From Lachnospiraceae bacterium (GTDB lineage Bacteria > Bacillota > Clostridia > Lachnospirales > Lachnospiraceae): a DNA stretch of 64,000 nucleotides. Location: positions 52,854-116,853 of the forward strand of contig JAFYMC010000019.1 of NCBI GenBank assembly GCA_017556805.1, read 5' to 3'. Below the pieces are notes generated by a model that saw nothing but the letters and a program-made list of their open reading frames with translations, ran no database searches and had not been told where the DNA came from. Both the position numbers and the translations under genes were made by a program. Of the stretch, positions 35,043-45,283 are shown piece by piece. Each line of letters starts with the position of its first letter. Positions within the stretch are counted from its first letter, which is position 1.

Positions 35043-37415
35043 TCAGGTTCTGATGATGAGATTCTCTGCCCCGGTACAAGCCTTAATATCCTTCTCGGAC
35101 TTTCGATAAAGTTCTCGAAACCGTTTCGGGCAAGTAATGATAAGCTCCGGAATGGAATCCTTCATGGACATCTGATGTTCCGTTTTGTTTTTTCGTACCT
35201 CAGCAATAATCTCTTTCAGATGTTCCCCAAACTCGATATAAATTCGTTCCTCCTTTTTCGTCTCCCACCGGGTCTCATGTAACGACTTTTCTTTCTCCTG
35301 CTTTCTGTAGAAATCCTGATATATATAGTCCGTCACATACGGCGTGTAGATTGCATACAATTTTAAAATTCCCAGCAAGCTATAGTAAACCGCAATCTGT
35401 CCCGAATAGCGATTTTCCTCACCGTGTTTTTCCGGCTGATACAGTCTTTCCTTTGCAATCTCGATATAATAATCGCAAAAGTCTCTCCAAAACAGCGTGT
35501 CGATCTCATGTCTCGCCTGACCGATTTCATAGTTTTCCAACAACGCGGTCGCTCTCTTTGTAGTCTCGTTTACTCTCTGCAATATCCAGCGGTCAACCGG
35601 CAACAAATCTGCTTCTTCGTAATGCTCCGGCTTCTTAAAATCCTCCAGCTGTAAAATCGCAAATTTAGCAGCGTTATAAAGTTTGTTAATGAACCTTTTG
35701 GAAATTTTCATCTCTTCTTCGCTAAAGAAGGTGTCTGTTCCCAATTTGCTGTTGGCCGCCCAGTAACGAATCGCATCCGCAGAATGATATTCGATTAATG
35801 CCATCGGAGAATCGGAGGCATTAATCTTTGATTTACTTATCTTTTCTCCCGGCTTTGCCAAAACAAACCCACTGATCATAATATCCTTCCACGGAATTTT
35901 CCCGGTATGATACAGACTTTTAACGATGGAATAGAAGGCCCATGTACGTATAATATCGTGTGCCTGACACCGCATCCCCATCGGGAATATTTCCTCTGTG
36001 ATTGCGTCCTTCTCTCCGTATTTTGCATTAATCAATGTAGTTACCGAAGAAGTCGCCCATGTATCGAATACCGCCTCTTCCGGTAGAAACTCATGACAGC
36101 CGCAAGCACAGGCATGTAACGGTGATGCCTCCAACGGATTTACCGGCAACTGCTCCTCCTCCGCGTACATCGGCTCCTTACAGTCTTTGCAATACCAAAC
36201 CGGGAACGGAACTCCGAAATACCGTTGTCTGGAAATACACCAGTCCCACTTCAGATTTTCAACCCATAAGGTATACCGGTTCTTCATATGCTCCGGGTAC
36301 CAGTTTATCTCGTCAGCAGCCTTTAAGAAACGTTCCTTCTCTGTCAGTACATCTATATACCATTGTGTAGAAGGAATAAACTCAACCCCTTTACCGCAAC
36401 GTTCATGAACGCCAATCATATGATTGATGGTCTCTTGTTTAACCAAAAGATTACTTTCACGTAAAAGCTCTATCATGTGCTCTCTGGCTTTTTCAATCGT
36501 CATACCTCCGATGTAACTTACACTATCCTCAATCTTTCCGTTCGGAAGAATAATCTTTTTGTAAGTCAATTTGTGCTTCTGATACCACTCTACATCGGTT
36601 GCATCTCCGAAGGTGGCACACATTACCGCACCGGTACCTTTTTCCATGGAAACAGCTTCATCCGTCAAAATCGGTATCCCGAACTCATATAACGGCACCT
36701 TAGCCGTTTTCCCAACATACGCCTTAAACCGTTCATCCTCCGGATGTACAAAAATACAAACACAGCCAGCAAGAAGCTCCGGTCTTGTGGTTGCAATCAA
36801 CAAATTCCCCAGGGATGTCTCAAACTCCAAATAATTAAAGGTAGTCTCGCACTCCTTTGTTTCCAACTCCGCCTGTGCAATGGATGTCCGGCATTCCGTA
36901 CACCACAATACCGGAGATTCTTTCATATAGGCTTTCTTGTTTTTAGCCAACTCAATAAAAGACTTCTGAGAGATTTTCTGGGACAAATCCGATATGGTCT
37001 GATATTGCAAATCCCAGTCTACACTAAATCCCAACCGCTTCCAGAGTTTTTTAAATTCACCTTCGTACTTATCAATGGTACACATACATTTTCCGCGGAA
37101 TTCACTTCGCGGTAGCATACTGGCGTAAATCTTTTCCTCTTTTTCTACCAGTCGCTCCGTCGGCAAACCATTGTCATCAAATCCGAACGGGTAAAACACA
37201 TCATATCCCTGCATTCGTTTGAATCGTGCAATCATCTCTGCCTGGGTATAGGAAAATACATGCCCGATATGCAGTTTTCCGCTTACCGTAGGCGGTGGCG
37301 TGTCAATGGAAAATACTTTTCTGTCTTTTCCGTGCCGATACCGGTAGATTCCTTGTTCTTCCCAAAACCGTTCCAGTTCTGTTTCCGCGTTCATAAAATT
37401 GTACTTCTTGTCCAT
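35043..37415 (-). CDS. valS: valyl-tRNA synthetase, archaeal-type sequence
   Basis: 790 residues. The HIGH motif is PPPTVSGKLHIGHVFSYTQAEMIARF and the KMSKS equivalent is KPGEKISKSKIN. The editing domain includes LLIATTRPELLAGCVCIFVHPED. The SGxLHIGHVFSYTQ version is typical of archaeal and rickettsial ValRS rather than the usual bacterial VTGxLHMGHALN type, and the protein lacks the long C-terminal coiled coil of about 880-residue bacterial enzymes. It is preceded by a valine T-box. A horizontally acquired or second ValRS is likely (inference). Confidence 0.9.
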   Translation of the reverse strand: MDKKYNFMNAETELERFWEEQGIYRYRHGKDRKVFSIDTPPPTVSGKLHIGHVFSYTQAEMIARFKRMQGYDVFYPFGFDDNGLPTERLVEKEEKIYASMLPRSEFRGKCMCTIDKYEGEFKKLWKRLGFSVDWDLQYQTISDLSQKISQKSFIELAKNKKAYMKESPVLWCTECRTSIAQAELETKECETTFNYLEFETSLGNLLIATTRPELLAGCVCIFVHPEDERFKAYVGKTAKVPLYEFGIPILTDEAVSMEKGTGAVMCATFGDATDVEWYQKHKLTYKKIILPNGKIEDSVSYIGGMTIEKAREHMIELLRESNLLVKQETINHMIGVHERCGKGVEFIPSTQWYIDVLTEKERFLKAADEINWYPEHMKNRYTLWVENLKWDWCISRQRYFGVPFPVWYCKDCKEPMYAEEEQLPVNPLEASPLHACACGCHEFLPEEAVFDTWATSSVTTLINAKYGEKDAITEEIFPMGMRCQAHDIIRTWAFYSIVKSLYHTGKIPWKDIMISGFVLAKPGEKISKSKINASDSPMALIEYHSADAIRYWAANSKLGTDTFFSEEEMKISKRFINKLYNAAKFAILQLEDFKKPEHYEEADLLPVDRWILQRVNETTKRATALLENYEIGQARHEIDTLFWRDFCDYYIEIAKERLYQPEKHGEENRYSGQIAVYYSLLGILKLYAIYTPYVTDYIYQDFYRKQEKEKSLHETRWETKKEERIYIEFGEHLKEIIAEVRKNKTEHQMSMKDSIPELIITCPKRFRELYRKSEKDIKACTGAENLIIRT

Positions 37416-37458
37416 GCGGATACCTCCTTATAAAATAAAATTATTTTACAAAACAGAC

Positions 37459-37755
37459 AAAAAAAGCCGCCCTAAGCAATCGCTTAGGGCGAACTGACAT
37501 GTCCGTGGTACCACCTAACTTCAGAAATACATCTGCACTCACTACAATACGGGAATCATGTACGCATTCCGATATCGCTTCCCCTGATAACGGTGGGAAT
37601 CTCCGTTGGAGCCTACTTAGAATCCTCTGTTCGGTCCAAAGCTCAAAGGCTACTTCCATACACCCTTCACGAAAGTTTTCACCAACCACTTTCTCTCTGT
37701 CATCCGGAATTGTATGTACTCCTCCTCGTCAATGCTTTTTGTCTGTAATTGTTAG
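37459..37755 (-). promoter_or_regulatory. T-box riboswitch, valine type
   Basis: Minus-strand leader of valS. The T-box sequence AGGTGGTACCACGG (plus 37503-37516) has the TGGT bulge that reads the tRNA ACCA end. The terminator GCCCTAAGC/GCTTAGGGC with T7 is at 37459-37490. The stem I elements AGAGAG and GGTTGGTGAAAA are recognisable. The specifier is placed as GTA (plus 37651-37653) in the context GAAGTAGCCTTTGAG, a valine codon, matching the downstream gene. Uncharged tRNA-Val would switch transcription on. Confidence 0.93.
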
Positions 37756-37761
37756 TTCAAG

Positions 37762-37790
37762 ATTATAAAGGAAACTCCTTCATTTGTCAA
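37762..37790 (-). promoter_or_regulatory. valS promoter
   Basis: A perfect consensus TTGACA-17-TATAAT on the minus strand, just before the T-box leader. Confidence 0.9.
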
Positions 37791-37807
37791 TCATTTTATT
37801 TTCATGA

Positions 37808-39502
37808 CTACTTATTCTTGTTATAGAACGCCTCAAGCTCAGGTCTGCACTCCATAAAAATCCTGCCTAATTCCGGGTCAAAATGCTGTCCCAGCGACTC
37901 TTCCATAATCCGGAATGCCTCATCATAGGAAAAAGCCTCTTTATAGCAACGCTTACTGACCAGTGCATCAAAGACATCCGCCAGCGCCATAATACGGGCC
38001 TCCACCGGGATTTCTTCTCCCGCCTTCCCTGTCGGGTAACCGAAGCCGTTCCATTTTTCATGATGGTAAAAGGCCACATTCTTTGCCACTTCCACAAAGG
38101 CCTCATCCTCAACTCCGCACAGGATGTCTTCCACAATCCGGGCACCTTCCGCCGAATGGCGCTTCATCTCCGCATACTCTTCCTCCGTATATTTCCCCGG
38201 CTTTCGGAGTACCGCATCGTCAATGGCAACCTTTCCGAGATCATGCATCGGTGCCGCCTTAATCACAAGCTTTAAAAACTCCTTGGTAAGCTCGAACTTC
38301 TCCCGAGACTCCATTAACTTTTCCGCAAAAATATGTACCACCTTACTGGTTCGTTTGATATGACCGCCGGTATTGGCATCTCTGTTTTCCACCATTTCCG
38401 CCATACCCAGCACCATCATATCCTTGATATAGGTAATGTGCTCTGTCTTTTCCTCTACGTCCTGCTCCAATTTGGTATTATACTCTTCGATGGTCTTATA
38501 ATAATTCCGCTCCGTCGTCCGGTCAATAAACTCGATTAAAAAACCGACAACGGATTTTTTCCCGTGGGTCAGTTCTCTGACATCCACCTGATAATACCGC
38601 TCTCCCACCGTAACCATACGGTGGGTTAAAATATTATCGTCATCCCGTAGTAAACCACGTATCACATTCTGATACAGACAACTCTCGGAAGCAGGCACCG
38701 GCTTATCTACAATCCAGTTCTTCACTTCCGGAAACACCGTTTTTACCGTCTCATTCGCACTAACATATCTACACTTATTATCAATTACGATATAACCGTA
38801 TTCCTGCATTTTTTCTACGGAACTTATAATATTAGCAGACATATCATACATATTGATACGATCAAAGTACCGTATCAACAATGTCATTCCGATCAAAGAA
38901 CCAACCGGAAAATAGCTGACCTTCGCACCCACAAGTCGTTCAATTACGTAGGTCAGAAATACTGCCGCACAAAGAATGCTCATGGAAACTACCGTTCGTG
39001 TCGGAATCTCCTTCCTCTTTTTTATGGCGTATCCGATAAAGAAAAGTAACATAACACTATACATCACCATCATAATCGGATATAAAATACGAAGCGGCCC
39101 ATACTCCTTCGCAATATAATTAAAGCCGTCTCCCTGTACCAACTCCACAGATTTGTAATACCAATCCGTATGCCCGATGGTCATAACCAAGGCAAGCACC
39201 ACCGTTGCGTATCCCAACAAAAAGAGCTTAAACCAACGATTCACGCTGATATTACACAATCTTGTGACAACAAGAAAAATGACAAACGGAAGATAACAGC
39301 CGCCCACATACATAATTTTATTGGCCCAAACCGCCGTTTCTACCGTCTCGGAAATTGCCAACATATATTGTCCCGCACAATTTGCAATCAGTAAAAAACC
39401 AAATAAAATAAATGCATTATCTACCTTTCGATTCCTGATTAAAATGCTTCCGGTCATAACTACCGAAATCAAAAGCACTACAAAATAGAACCCTGCAACC
39501 AT
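37808..39502 (-). CDS. HD-GYP domain protein with membrane sensor and PAS-like domain
   Basis: About 564 residues. Seven to eight N-terminal membrane segments (1-220) are of the histidine-kinase N-terminal (7TM) type. A PAS-like region at about 230-340 and a short coiled coil (KTIEEYNTKLEQDVEEK) follow. The HD-GYP domain is next: AAPMHDLGKVAIDD, HHEKWNGFGYPTGKAGEEIPVEARIMALADVFDAL. By family this hydrolyses cyclic di-GMP. The start at 39502 follows GGAGGATGTCT; an ATG two codons earlier overlaps that site. Confidence 0.92.
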   Translation of the reverse strand: MVAGFYFVVLLISVVMTGSILIRNRKVDNAFILFGFLLIANCAGQYMLAISETVETAVWANKIMYVGGCYLPFVIFLVVTRLCNISVNRWFKLFLLGYATVVLALVMTIGHTDWYYKSVELVQGDGFNYIAKEYGPLRILYPIMMVMYSVMLLFFIGYAIKKRKEIPTRTVVSMSILCAAVFLTYVIERLVGAKVSYFPVGSLIGMTLLIRYFDRINMYDMSANIISSVEKMQEYGYIVIDNKCRYVSANETVKTVFPEVKNWIVDKPVPASESCLYQNVIRGLLRDDDNILTHRMVTVGERYYQVDVRELTHGKKSVVGFLIEFIDRTTERNYYKTIEEYNTKLEQDVEEKTEHITYIKDMMVLGMAEMVENRDANTGGHIKRTSKVVHIFAEKLMESREKFELTKEFLKLVIKAAPMHDLGKVAIDDAVLRKPGKYTEEEYAEMKRHSAEGARIVEDILCGVEDEAFVEVAKNVAFYHHEKWNGFGYPTGKAGEEIPVEARIMALADVFDALVSKRCYKEAFSYDEAFRIMEESLGQHFDPELGRIFMECRPELEAFYNKNK

Positions 39503-39576
39503 AGACATCCTCCTTCGTATGCTTCAAAAGAGGCCCCTTCTCCTGCCAATCCGGGGTCCGCTTTCAAAAAATCAAA

Positions 39577-40236
39577 CTACATCAGTTGCTGTCCGTTAAT
39601 GACCAGACGGAAAGCATGATCAAGCCGCTCCGCCGCCTTTTTACAAAGAATCATTCGGTTTAAGAAAATCTCAAAATAATTTGCCACCGAGCACTCCTTC
39701 GTGTCGATGGTCAGATTCAGTTCAATACACTCACCCTTACGCACAATAACCTCCGACTCCTTTACAGAGTAGTTTACGCGGTCATGAATGTCAAAGGTAG
39801 CAAAGTCCTGGTTGCGCACACGGGTATAGCGCACATCGGTCTTGTCCGCCAGAATCAGTGCTGCTGCCACCGGATTTACCGGGTAGGCGGTGGATTCATC
39901 ATGATTGCCGATAGCGGTAATAATCGTGGCAATATCCTCATCGTCGGCTCCCATCTTGTCCAAAATACGAAACGCCATCACAGCACCGCTCTGAGCATGA
40001 TCGATACGATTCACCACATTGCCGATATCATGCAAATATCCCGCAATCTTCGCCAATTCGATTTCCTGCTCACTGTAACCGAGGATTTTTAAAATATCAC
40101 TGGCTACCACCGCCACCTTTGTCACATGGGCAAAGCTGTGCTCCGTATAGCCAAGCGCCTTTAAGGACTCGTCCGCCTTTTTAATATATGTCTCCACACT
40201 CGGATTTGCTTTTACTGCTTCATACGTAATTTTCAT
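39577..40236 (-). CDS. HD domain phosphohydrolase
   Basis: About 219 residues with a metal-binding HD pattern: LGYTEHSFAHVTKVAVVA, GYLHDIGNVVNRIDHAQSGAVMA and the later AAALILADKTD. Such proteins hydrolyse nucleotide phosphates or act as metal-dependent phosphodiesterases; the substrate is unknown. I chose the ATG at 40236, which lies one base from the GH115 stop and has GGTGAT upstream; an ATG three codons earlier is an alternative. The tight spacing suggests coupling to GH115. Confidence 0.82.
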   Translation of the reverse strand: MKITYEAVKANPSVETYIKKADESLKALGYTEHSFAHVTKVAVVASDILKILGYSEQEIELAKIAGYLHDIGNVVNRIDHAQSGAVMAFRILDKMGADDEDIATIITAIGNHDESTAYPVNPVAAALILADKTDVRYTRVRNQDFATFDIHDRVNYSVKESEVIVRKGECIELNLTIDTKECSVANYFEIFLNRMILCKKAAERLDHAFRLVINGQQLM

Positions 40237-40237
40237 A

Positions 40238-43090
40238 TTATTCATCACCGCTCGGCCCCAGGTAAGACTCCTTAAACGGTGTTGCAAGCGGGTATACAAC
40301 AAGCTTCTGTACTACCACACCGGCATCCACCGCACCTACGGTCAAACGGTTTTCCCCTTTCTTTAATGTTACGGTTACTTCACATCTTCTGATATTATCC
40401 AAAACATTCTCATTCCATTCCCGGTTGTGGCAATTTCCCGCCTGGAAATTTACCGGAAGTGTCGTGAATACTTGCGCTTCGCTATCATTTGCGGCGAGAG
40501 CCAGACGCTGTGCATCTCCCGGATAGAGCGGATTGGTCGGTGCCACATATACCGCCACACCGTACGCTCCGTCCTGTGCCGCTTCAAACAGATAGGTCAA
40601 CTCCGCTGTCTCGTGCTTTGCCGCCTGTTCCTCCGTAAAGCTGATTGTCGACGGATACGCTTTTACGGAATCCTTCGTACGGCCGTAGTTTGTCAGTACC
40701 TTGTACTCTACAGAACCTGCTTTCCTGCTCTCCGCAAACTCTCCTGCCTCAAACACCACATAATTACCGATGCCCTGTACCTGCTTTATATACTCCTTGG
40801 CAAAGCTCTCTTTCCGAAGCTTTACAAGGACCGGAGCCACACGTTCCACCTTAAGTTCAAACTTCCTGCCGTTTGCGGAAAGCGTTACCGTACCGGCTGC
40901 TCCCGCTTCGCCGCCGGTCACATTTACCGTAAGCCATGCATTCATTTCATAGGAACCCTTTGTCGTTTCCACAGAACACTCGCCTTCTGCCGATGCAGTA
41001 AACTCTACCCGTTCCACACCGCCGTTTAACAGCTCTACGCGAACCGCTCCTCCGGCTCTCGACGTCGTAATCGTAATACTGCCGCCCAGGTGGATTCTTC
41101 CTTCACCAAACACACGCACCGCCGGTCTTGCACCCTTTACTCCGTACACAGTCTGTGCCGTCGGGTACTGCCAGCCTTCGTCGTTCCATGCCCGGAATCC
41201 GATATGTGCGGAAGACATCATATGATTCCATTTACCGTCCGCTGCCTTATGATACTCCTCCGTCAGCTCCGTATCCCTGACAATCGCGTTCTCGATTTCC
41301 TTGGCGTAACGATTGGCCACCGTCATACCGTATCTTGCATAATACTGATTCAGTCCCGCTGCCGTCTGCATCTGAATCACGTTTGCGGACGCTACTGCCG
41401 GAAAATACACCAATTCACAAAACGCCGCCTTGTATTCCTTCTTACAGGACACATACAGCTTCGTTGCGGTCTCCGTCAATTTCTGTGCCCTTGCGCGGAT
41501 TCTCTCCATCTCTCCGTAATGCACAGGATGATACACGTTTGCAGTCATTACCTCCGGCCGACGCAATCCATTTAGTCTTGTGTACTCCTTTAAAATATAA
41601 GAAATTTCGGTTAATTCCTCTTCGTTAAAACCGCCGCCGAACTGTTTCTTTACAAACGCATCGGTAAATTCCTCTGTCTGATTCGGTACCGTGGTGCCGT
41701 TCTTTTCGAAATCATACGCCAAATCCATAAAATAAGACAGCGGGAACTCCTGCGGCTTTAAATCACCTACATTCACAATCCAGATATCCCGGATGCCGTA
41801 ATCATAGGCCATGGACATCTGCTCCCAAACTTTAGCAATCGGTGTAGAATTAACCCATTCGTAAGACACCGGTCCGCCGTGGTAATCAAAGTGGTAATAC
41901 ATACCGTAGCCGCCCTTACGGTCCCGAAGTTCCTTCGTCGGCAGGGTACGCATATTGCCGAAATTGTCCTCACAAAGCATCAGCGTCACACCGTCCAGAC
42001 CATCCCAGTCCTTTAGACCGGCCGTCGTCTCATCTCCGTAATAATACGCCTCTACTTCCTTATAGAGGGCCAGCATCTGCGGTACCTGTGTCGTATCCTC
42101 CTTCACATGCTTTGCGATTAACTTTCTCTGCTCCGTAATGATATCCTTCAGCAGGCTGATATTCTGCTCCAAAGTAGCATCCGGTCCCAGCATGGAAGTA
42201 TCGCGCTCGCCCCTCATACCGATGGTAATAATATTCTCAAACTTACCGCTGCGGGCAAGACCTTCTTCCCAGTAGGTGAGAAGTCCGTCCCGATTGGTAT
42301 AATAATTCCATTCGTTTCCGAACCGTGTTTCCGGTCCTCTTACCTTGTCCCACTCCTCGCTGGCCCGCAAACAAGGCTCGTGATGGGAGGTCCCCATTAC
42401 TACACCGTATGTATCCGCCAGCTCTGCATTCGCCAGCCCCGGCCCGTCAAGCGGGAAGGAAGCAGACCACATCGCCGGCCATAAATAATTACCCTTCATA
42501 CGAAGCAGGAGTTCAAATACATGATCATACATCTTTGCATTGAAATCTCCGAACTTCTCCATCGTCCAATTTCCGAAGGACGGCCACTCATCGTTAATAA
42601 AAAATCCTCTGTATTTTACGGACGGTTCCTTGGACGTAATCATCTGCGCATCCGCCACCGTCGGCTCCTTGCACTTTACCGGGGGCACATCCGCCCAGTA
42701 CACCAGCGGAGACACCCCGATGCACTCGGAAATGTGGAACAGACCGTAAATAGTGCCTCGCTTGTCGCTGCCGGCCACCACAAGAACCGCCTTATTTCCT
42801 TCGCCAACTACCGCTATCTTATAGACCTCTCTCTTGCCCTTAATATCGGACAAATCCAGAAGTCCCTCGTTCTCATACAAATCCAAAATCGGACTCTGTC
42901 CTATTGTCGCTGCCAGCACACAGCCCGACGGCTTCTTTATCTTTTTCGGCTGTTCTATCTTCGGCAAACGCCCGGATACCAGCTGTACATCCTTACATAC
43001 CTTTTCCGCAATCAGGCGCACGCCCTCAAATGCTTCCTTCTCTACCACAAACGGAACCGCACTGCTCCCGTGAACCAGCTTAAAACCCAT
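40238..43090 (-). CDS. GH115 family xylan alpha-1,2-glucuronidase
   Basis: 950 residues with the GH115 pattern: KAVLVVAGSDKRGTIYGLFHISE, KYRGFFINDEWPSFGNWTMEKFG, RMKGNYLWPAMWSASFPLDGP and MGTSHHEPC. MRGERDTSM and WIVNVGDLKPQEFPLSYFMDLAYD follow, and the C-terminal quarter is beta-rich accessory domains. GH115 enzymes remove (methyl)glucuronic acid from xylan. No signal peptide is present, so it acts on imported oligosaccharides. With the GH2 enzyme at 51-55 kb it points to plant-polysaccharide use. Confidence 0.92.
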   Translation of the reverse strand: MGFKLVHGSSAVPFVVEKEAFEGVRLIAEKVCKDVQLVSGRLPKIEQPKKIKKPSGCVLAATIGQSPILDLYENEGLLDLSDIKGKREVYKIAVVGEGNKAVLVVAGSDKRGTIYGLFHISECIGVSPLVYWADVPPVKCKEPTVADAQMITSKEPSVKYRGFFINDEWPSFGNWTMEKFGDFNAKMYDHVFELLLRMKGNYLWPAMWSASFPLDGPGLANAELADTYGVVMGTSHHEPCLRASEEWDKVRGPETRFGNEWNYYTNRDGLLTYWEEGLARSGKFENIITIGMRGERDTSMLGPDATLEQNISLLKDIITEQRKLIAKHVKEDTTQVPQMLALYKEVEAYYYGDETTAGLKDWDGLDGVTLMLCEDNFGNMRTLPTKELRDRKGGYGMYYHFDYHGGPVSYEWVNSTPIAKVWEQMSMAYDYGIRDIWIVNVGDLKPQEFPLSYFMDLAYDFEKNGTTVPNQTEEFTDAFVKKQFGGGFNEEELTEISYILKEYTRLNGLRRPEVMTANVYHPVHYGEMERIRARAQKLTETATKLYVSCKKEYKAAFCELVYFPAVASANVIQMQTAAGLNQYYARYGMTVANRYAKEIENAIVRDTELTEEYHKAADGKWNHMMSSAHIGFRAWNDEGWQYPTAQTVYGVKGARPAVRVFGEGRIHLGGSITITTSRAGGAVRVELLNGGVERVEFTASAEGECSVETTKGSYEMNAWLTVNVTGGEAGAAGTVTLSANGRKFELKVERVAPVLVKLRKESFAKEYIKQVQGIGNYVVFEAGEFAESRKAGSVEYKVLTNYGRTKDSVKAYPSTISFTEEQAAKHETAELTYLFEAAQDGAYGVAVYVAPTNPLYPGDAQRLALAANDSEAQVFTTLPVNFQAGNCHNREWNENVLDNIRRCEVTVTLKKGENRLTVGAVDAGVVVQKLVVYPLATPFKESYLGPSGDE

Positions 43091-43185
43091 CTAACGTCTC
43101 CTTCCCCGGCTATCATTCCCGGATAAAACTACTATCCTTATGATAGCATACTTAGGACAAGGAAACAACCGAATTTTGTTGAAAC

Positions 43186-44613
43186 TTACCGACCTGCCTT
43201 CTGGTTCTCGCTTTTCGGCAGCGGCACACGGAAAATCCGCTGCATAAGCTGCCTCGGCTTTAACGGCACCAGCGGATACAAGTAACTTCTGCCGCCGATG
43301 GTTTTGTTAAAGGAAATGGCCAGAACATCCAGCACAATACCGCCGATATAACCCCACAGCCCGAAACAATGGGTCAAAATCAACAGAATAATGCGCATAA
43401 ACTTCAGTGCATACCCCAGTTCCAAACTCACCTGGGTGTAATTCGCAATGGCCACGAAGGCCATATATAACATAGCTTCACTGTTAAACCAGCCCGACTG
43501 TACCGTAAAATCACCGATAATCACACCGGCAATTACGCTAAGAGGCAAGCTTAACGTATTCGGTGTATTTAAAGAAGCCAGTCGCAAACCGTCCAAAGCA
43601 AATTCCAAAATCAAAAACTGCAACAGCAGCGGTATATTTAGCGGATCCTTCACCACAATGAACTGCCATCGTTCACTGATCCATTCGGGGTGTTGCATGA
43701 GAAGCATAAAGGTCGGTGTCAGAATCAGCGCTAAAATGTTTGTTATAAACCGGGTCAGGCGCAGATAGGTCCCGGTAATCGGCGGAAAGTAATAATCGTC
43801 CGCCTCCTCCACTATATCAAAAATGGTGGTCGGAAGAATCATTGCCTGAGGGGCATTGTCCACCAGAATAATAATATCACCCTCAAGCACCGCCGCTGCC
43901 GCCGCATCCGGCCGTTCCGTAAACTTAAACTTCGGGAACGGATTGAACCATTTTCCGTGATACAGGCATTCTGCCAGGCTCTGCTGGTTCATAGTAAGGG
44001 ATTCCACGGAAATCTTTTTAATCCGCCGCTTTAACTCCTCCAGAAACTTTTTTTCCACCCGGTCCTCCATATAGCAAAGCACAATATCCGTGTGGGACAC
44101 CGTTCCCGCCTCCGTAATATACATGGTCAGCCGTGGGTCCCGGATACGACGACGAATCAGCGCCGTATTGAACACCAGTGTTTCCACAAACCCGTCTCTG
44201 GAGCCCCTCATCACCTTGTCCTTCTCCGGTTCATCCACTCCCCGGGCCGGATAAGTTCTGGCATCGATGGAAATGATTTTGTCATAGCCTTCCAAAATCA
44301 GTACCGGAACACCGGACAAAATATTCCGGATGGCCTCATCCGCCGATGTAATGAGCCCCACCTCCACATAAGGCATAAACTTCTTTAACACTCCGTGGAT
44401 GTCCTCCGGCATATCTTTTGCCTGCAGTCCGAAAAAATACTGCAACAGCTTCTGCATAACCTCATCCTTTACCATCCCGTCGATAAAGTACATGCAGGCC
44501 TTTTTTCCACCCATCTCAAAGGTGTGATATAGCACATCAAAATTCTCGTTTACCCGAAGCGTCGTATTAAAATACGCCACGCTCTCTTCAAAATTCTCCT
44601 TTAAACCGGTCAA
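43186..44613 (-). CDS. spoVAF: SpoVAF/GerA-family spore germination protein
   Basis: About 475 residues. A soluble N-terminal half (LKENFEESVAYFNTTLRVNENFDVLYHTFEMGGKKACMYFIDGM) is of the SpoVAF type. It is followed by four to five membrane segments (IVEEADDYYFPPITGTYLRLTRFI onward) and a Pro-rich C-tail. SpoVAF works with SpoVAEa in spore germination. The start is TTG at 44613, with AGGAGGG six bases upstream. The usual spoVA partners are absent from this window. Confidence 0.85.
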   Translation of the reverse strand: MTGLKENFEESVAYFNTTLRVNENFDVLYHTFEMGGKKACMYFIDGMVKDEVMQKLLQYFFGLQAKDMPEDIHGVLKKFMPYVEVGLITSADEAIRNILSGVPVLILEGYDKIISIDARTYPARGVDEPEKDKVMRGSRDGFVETLVFNTALIRRRIRDPRLTMYITEAGTVSHTDIVLCYMEDRVEKKFLEELKRRIKKISVESLTMNQQSLAECLYHGKWFNPFPKFKFTERPDAAAAAVLEGDIIILVDNAPQAMILPTTIFDIVEEADDYYFPPITGTYLRLTRFITNILALILTPTFMLLMQHPEWISERWQFIVVKDPLNIPLLLQFLILEFALDGLRLASLNTPNTLSLPLSVIAGVIIGDFTVQSGWFNSEAMLYMAFVAIANYTQVSLELGYALKFMRIILLILTHCFGLWGYIGGIVLDVLAISFNKTIGGRSYLYPLVPLKPRQLMQRIFRVPLPKSENQKAGR

Positions 44614-44752
44614 GACACGCCCTCCTATCGTTTTGAACTGTGTCAAAAAAACTCTATAGATTAGCGTGTCTTGATTTTTGCTATATTATTCTGTTTTTCT
44701 TGAAATTCTCCAAAATCTGTTTTTAAGAAACCTTTCGTCGGGATTTATGTCT

Positions 44753-45226
44753 TTATTTCAACTTTCCCTGCTCTCTTAAGTACTCCTCTAAGATATCCGC
44801 CGCATCCGCAATGATGTCCGGGCAAGGACGCTTTTTGTAGTATTCCGGTGTTCTGACCTCCGGCACCGGTACACTGACCTTTTCCGATAAACCTAACAGT
44901 TCCCGACAAACAATGGAACCGTTTCGCTCCCGGAATCGTGCCGCCAGCTCCTGTACTCTGGCATACAAATCCATCTTGCCGTCCGCATCCTTCGGGTCTG
45001 CATAACCGTACACTTTACTCAACACAAAAAACATACCGCTGACAGAACCACACACCTCACGAAGTCTCCCCATGCCACCACCGAAGGCAGAAATCACCTG
45101 CGCCAGGGTCTCCGGGCTCTCCTCAAAAAAATCCTCATAGGCCAGCACCACCGCCTGGGCACAATTATAGCCTTCCAAAAACAATTCCTTTGCACGAGTT
45201 CCTCTGGCTCCGTATGTTCTATCCAT
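44753..45226 (-). CDS. C-GCAxxG-C-C family (putative redox) protein
   Basis: 157 residues with the family cysteines: LEGYNCAQAVVLAYEDFF, SAFGGGMGRLREVCGSVSG and a C-terminal SIVCRELLGL. The name comes from the conserved Cys pattern; many members are annotated as putative redox-active proteins with a bound metal or disulfide, but the function is not established. The start at 45226 follows TGGAGGAAAG. It lies 55 bp after the formyl-THF cyclo-ligase gene. Confidence 0.88.
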   Translation of the reverse strand: MDRTYGARGTRAKELFLEGYNCAQAVVLAYEDFFEESPETLAQVISAFGGGMGRLREVCGSVSGMFFVLSKVYGYADPKDADGKMDLYARVQELAARFRERNGSIVCRELLGLSEKVSVPVPEVRTPEYYKKRPCPDIIADAADILEEYLREQGKLK

Positions 45227-45283
45227 GTTTCTTTCCTCCATATCCATCTAAGTTCCGTAATTGTAATTTTCGCGTCTGCCACT

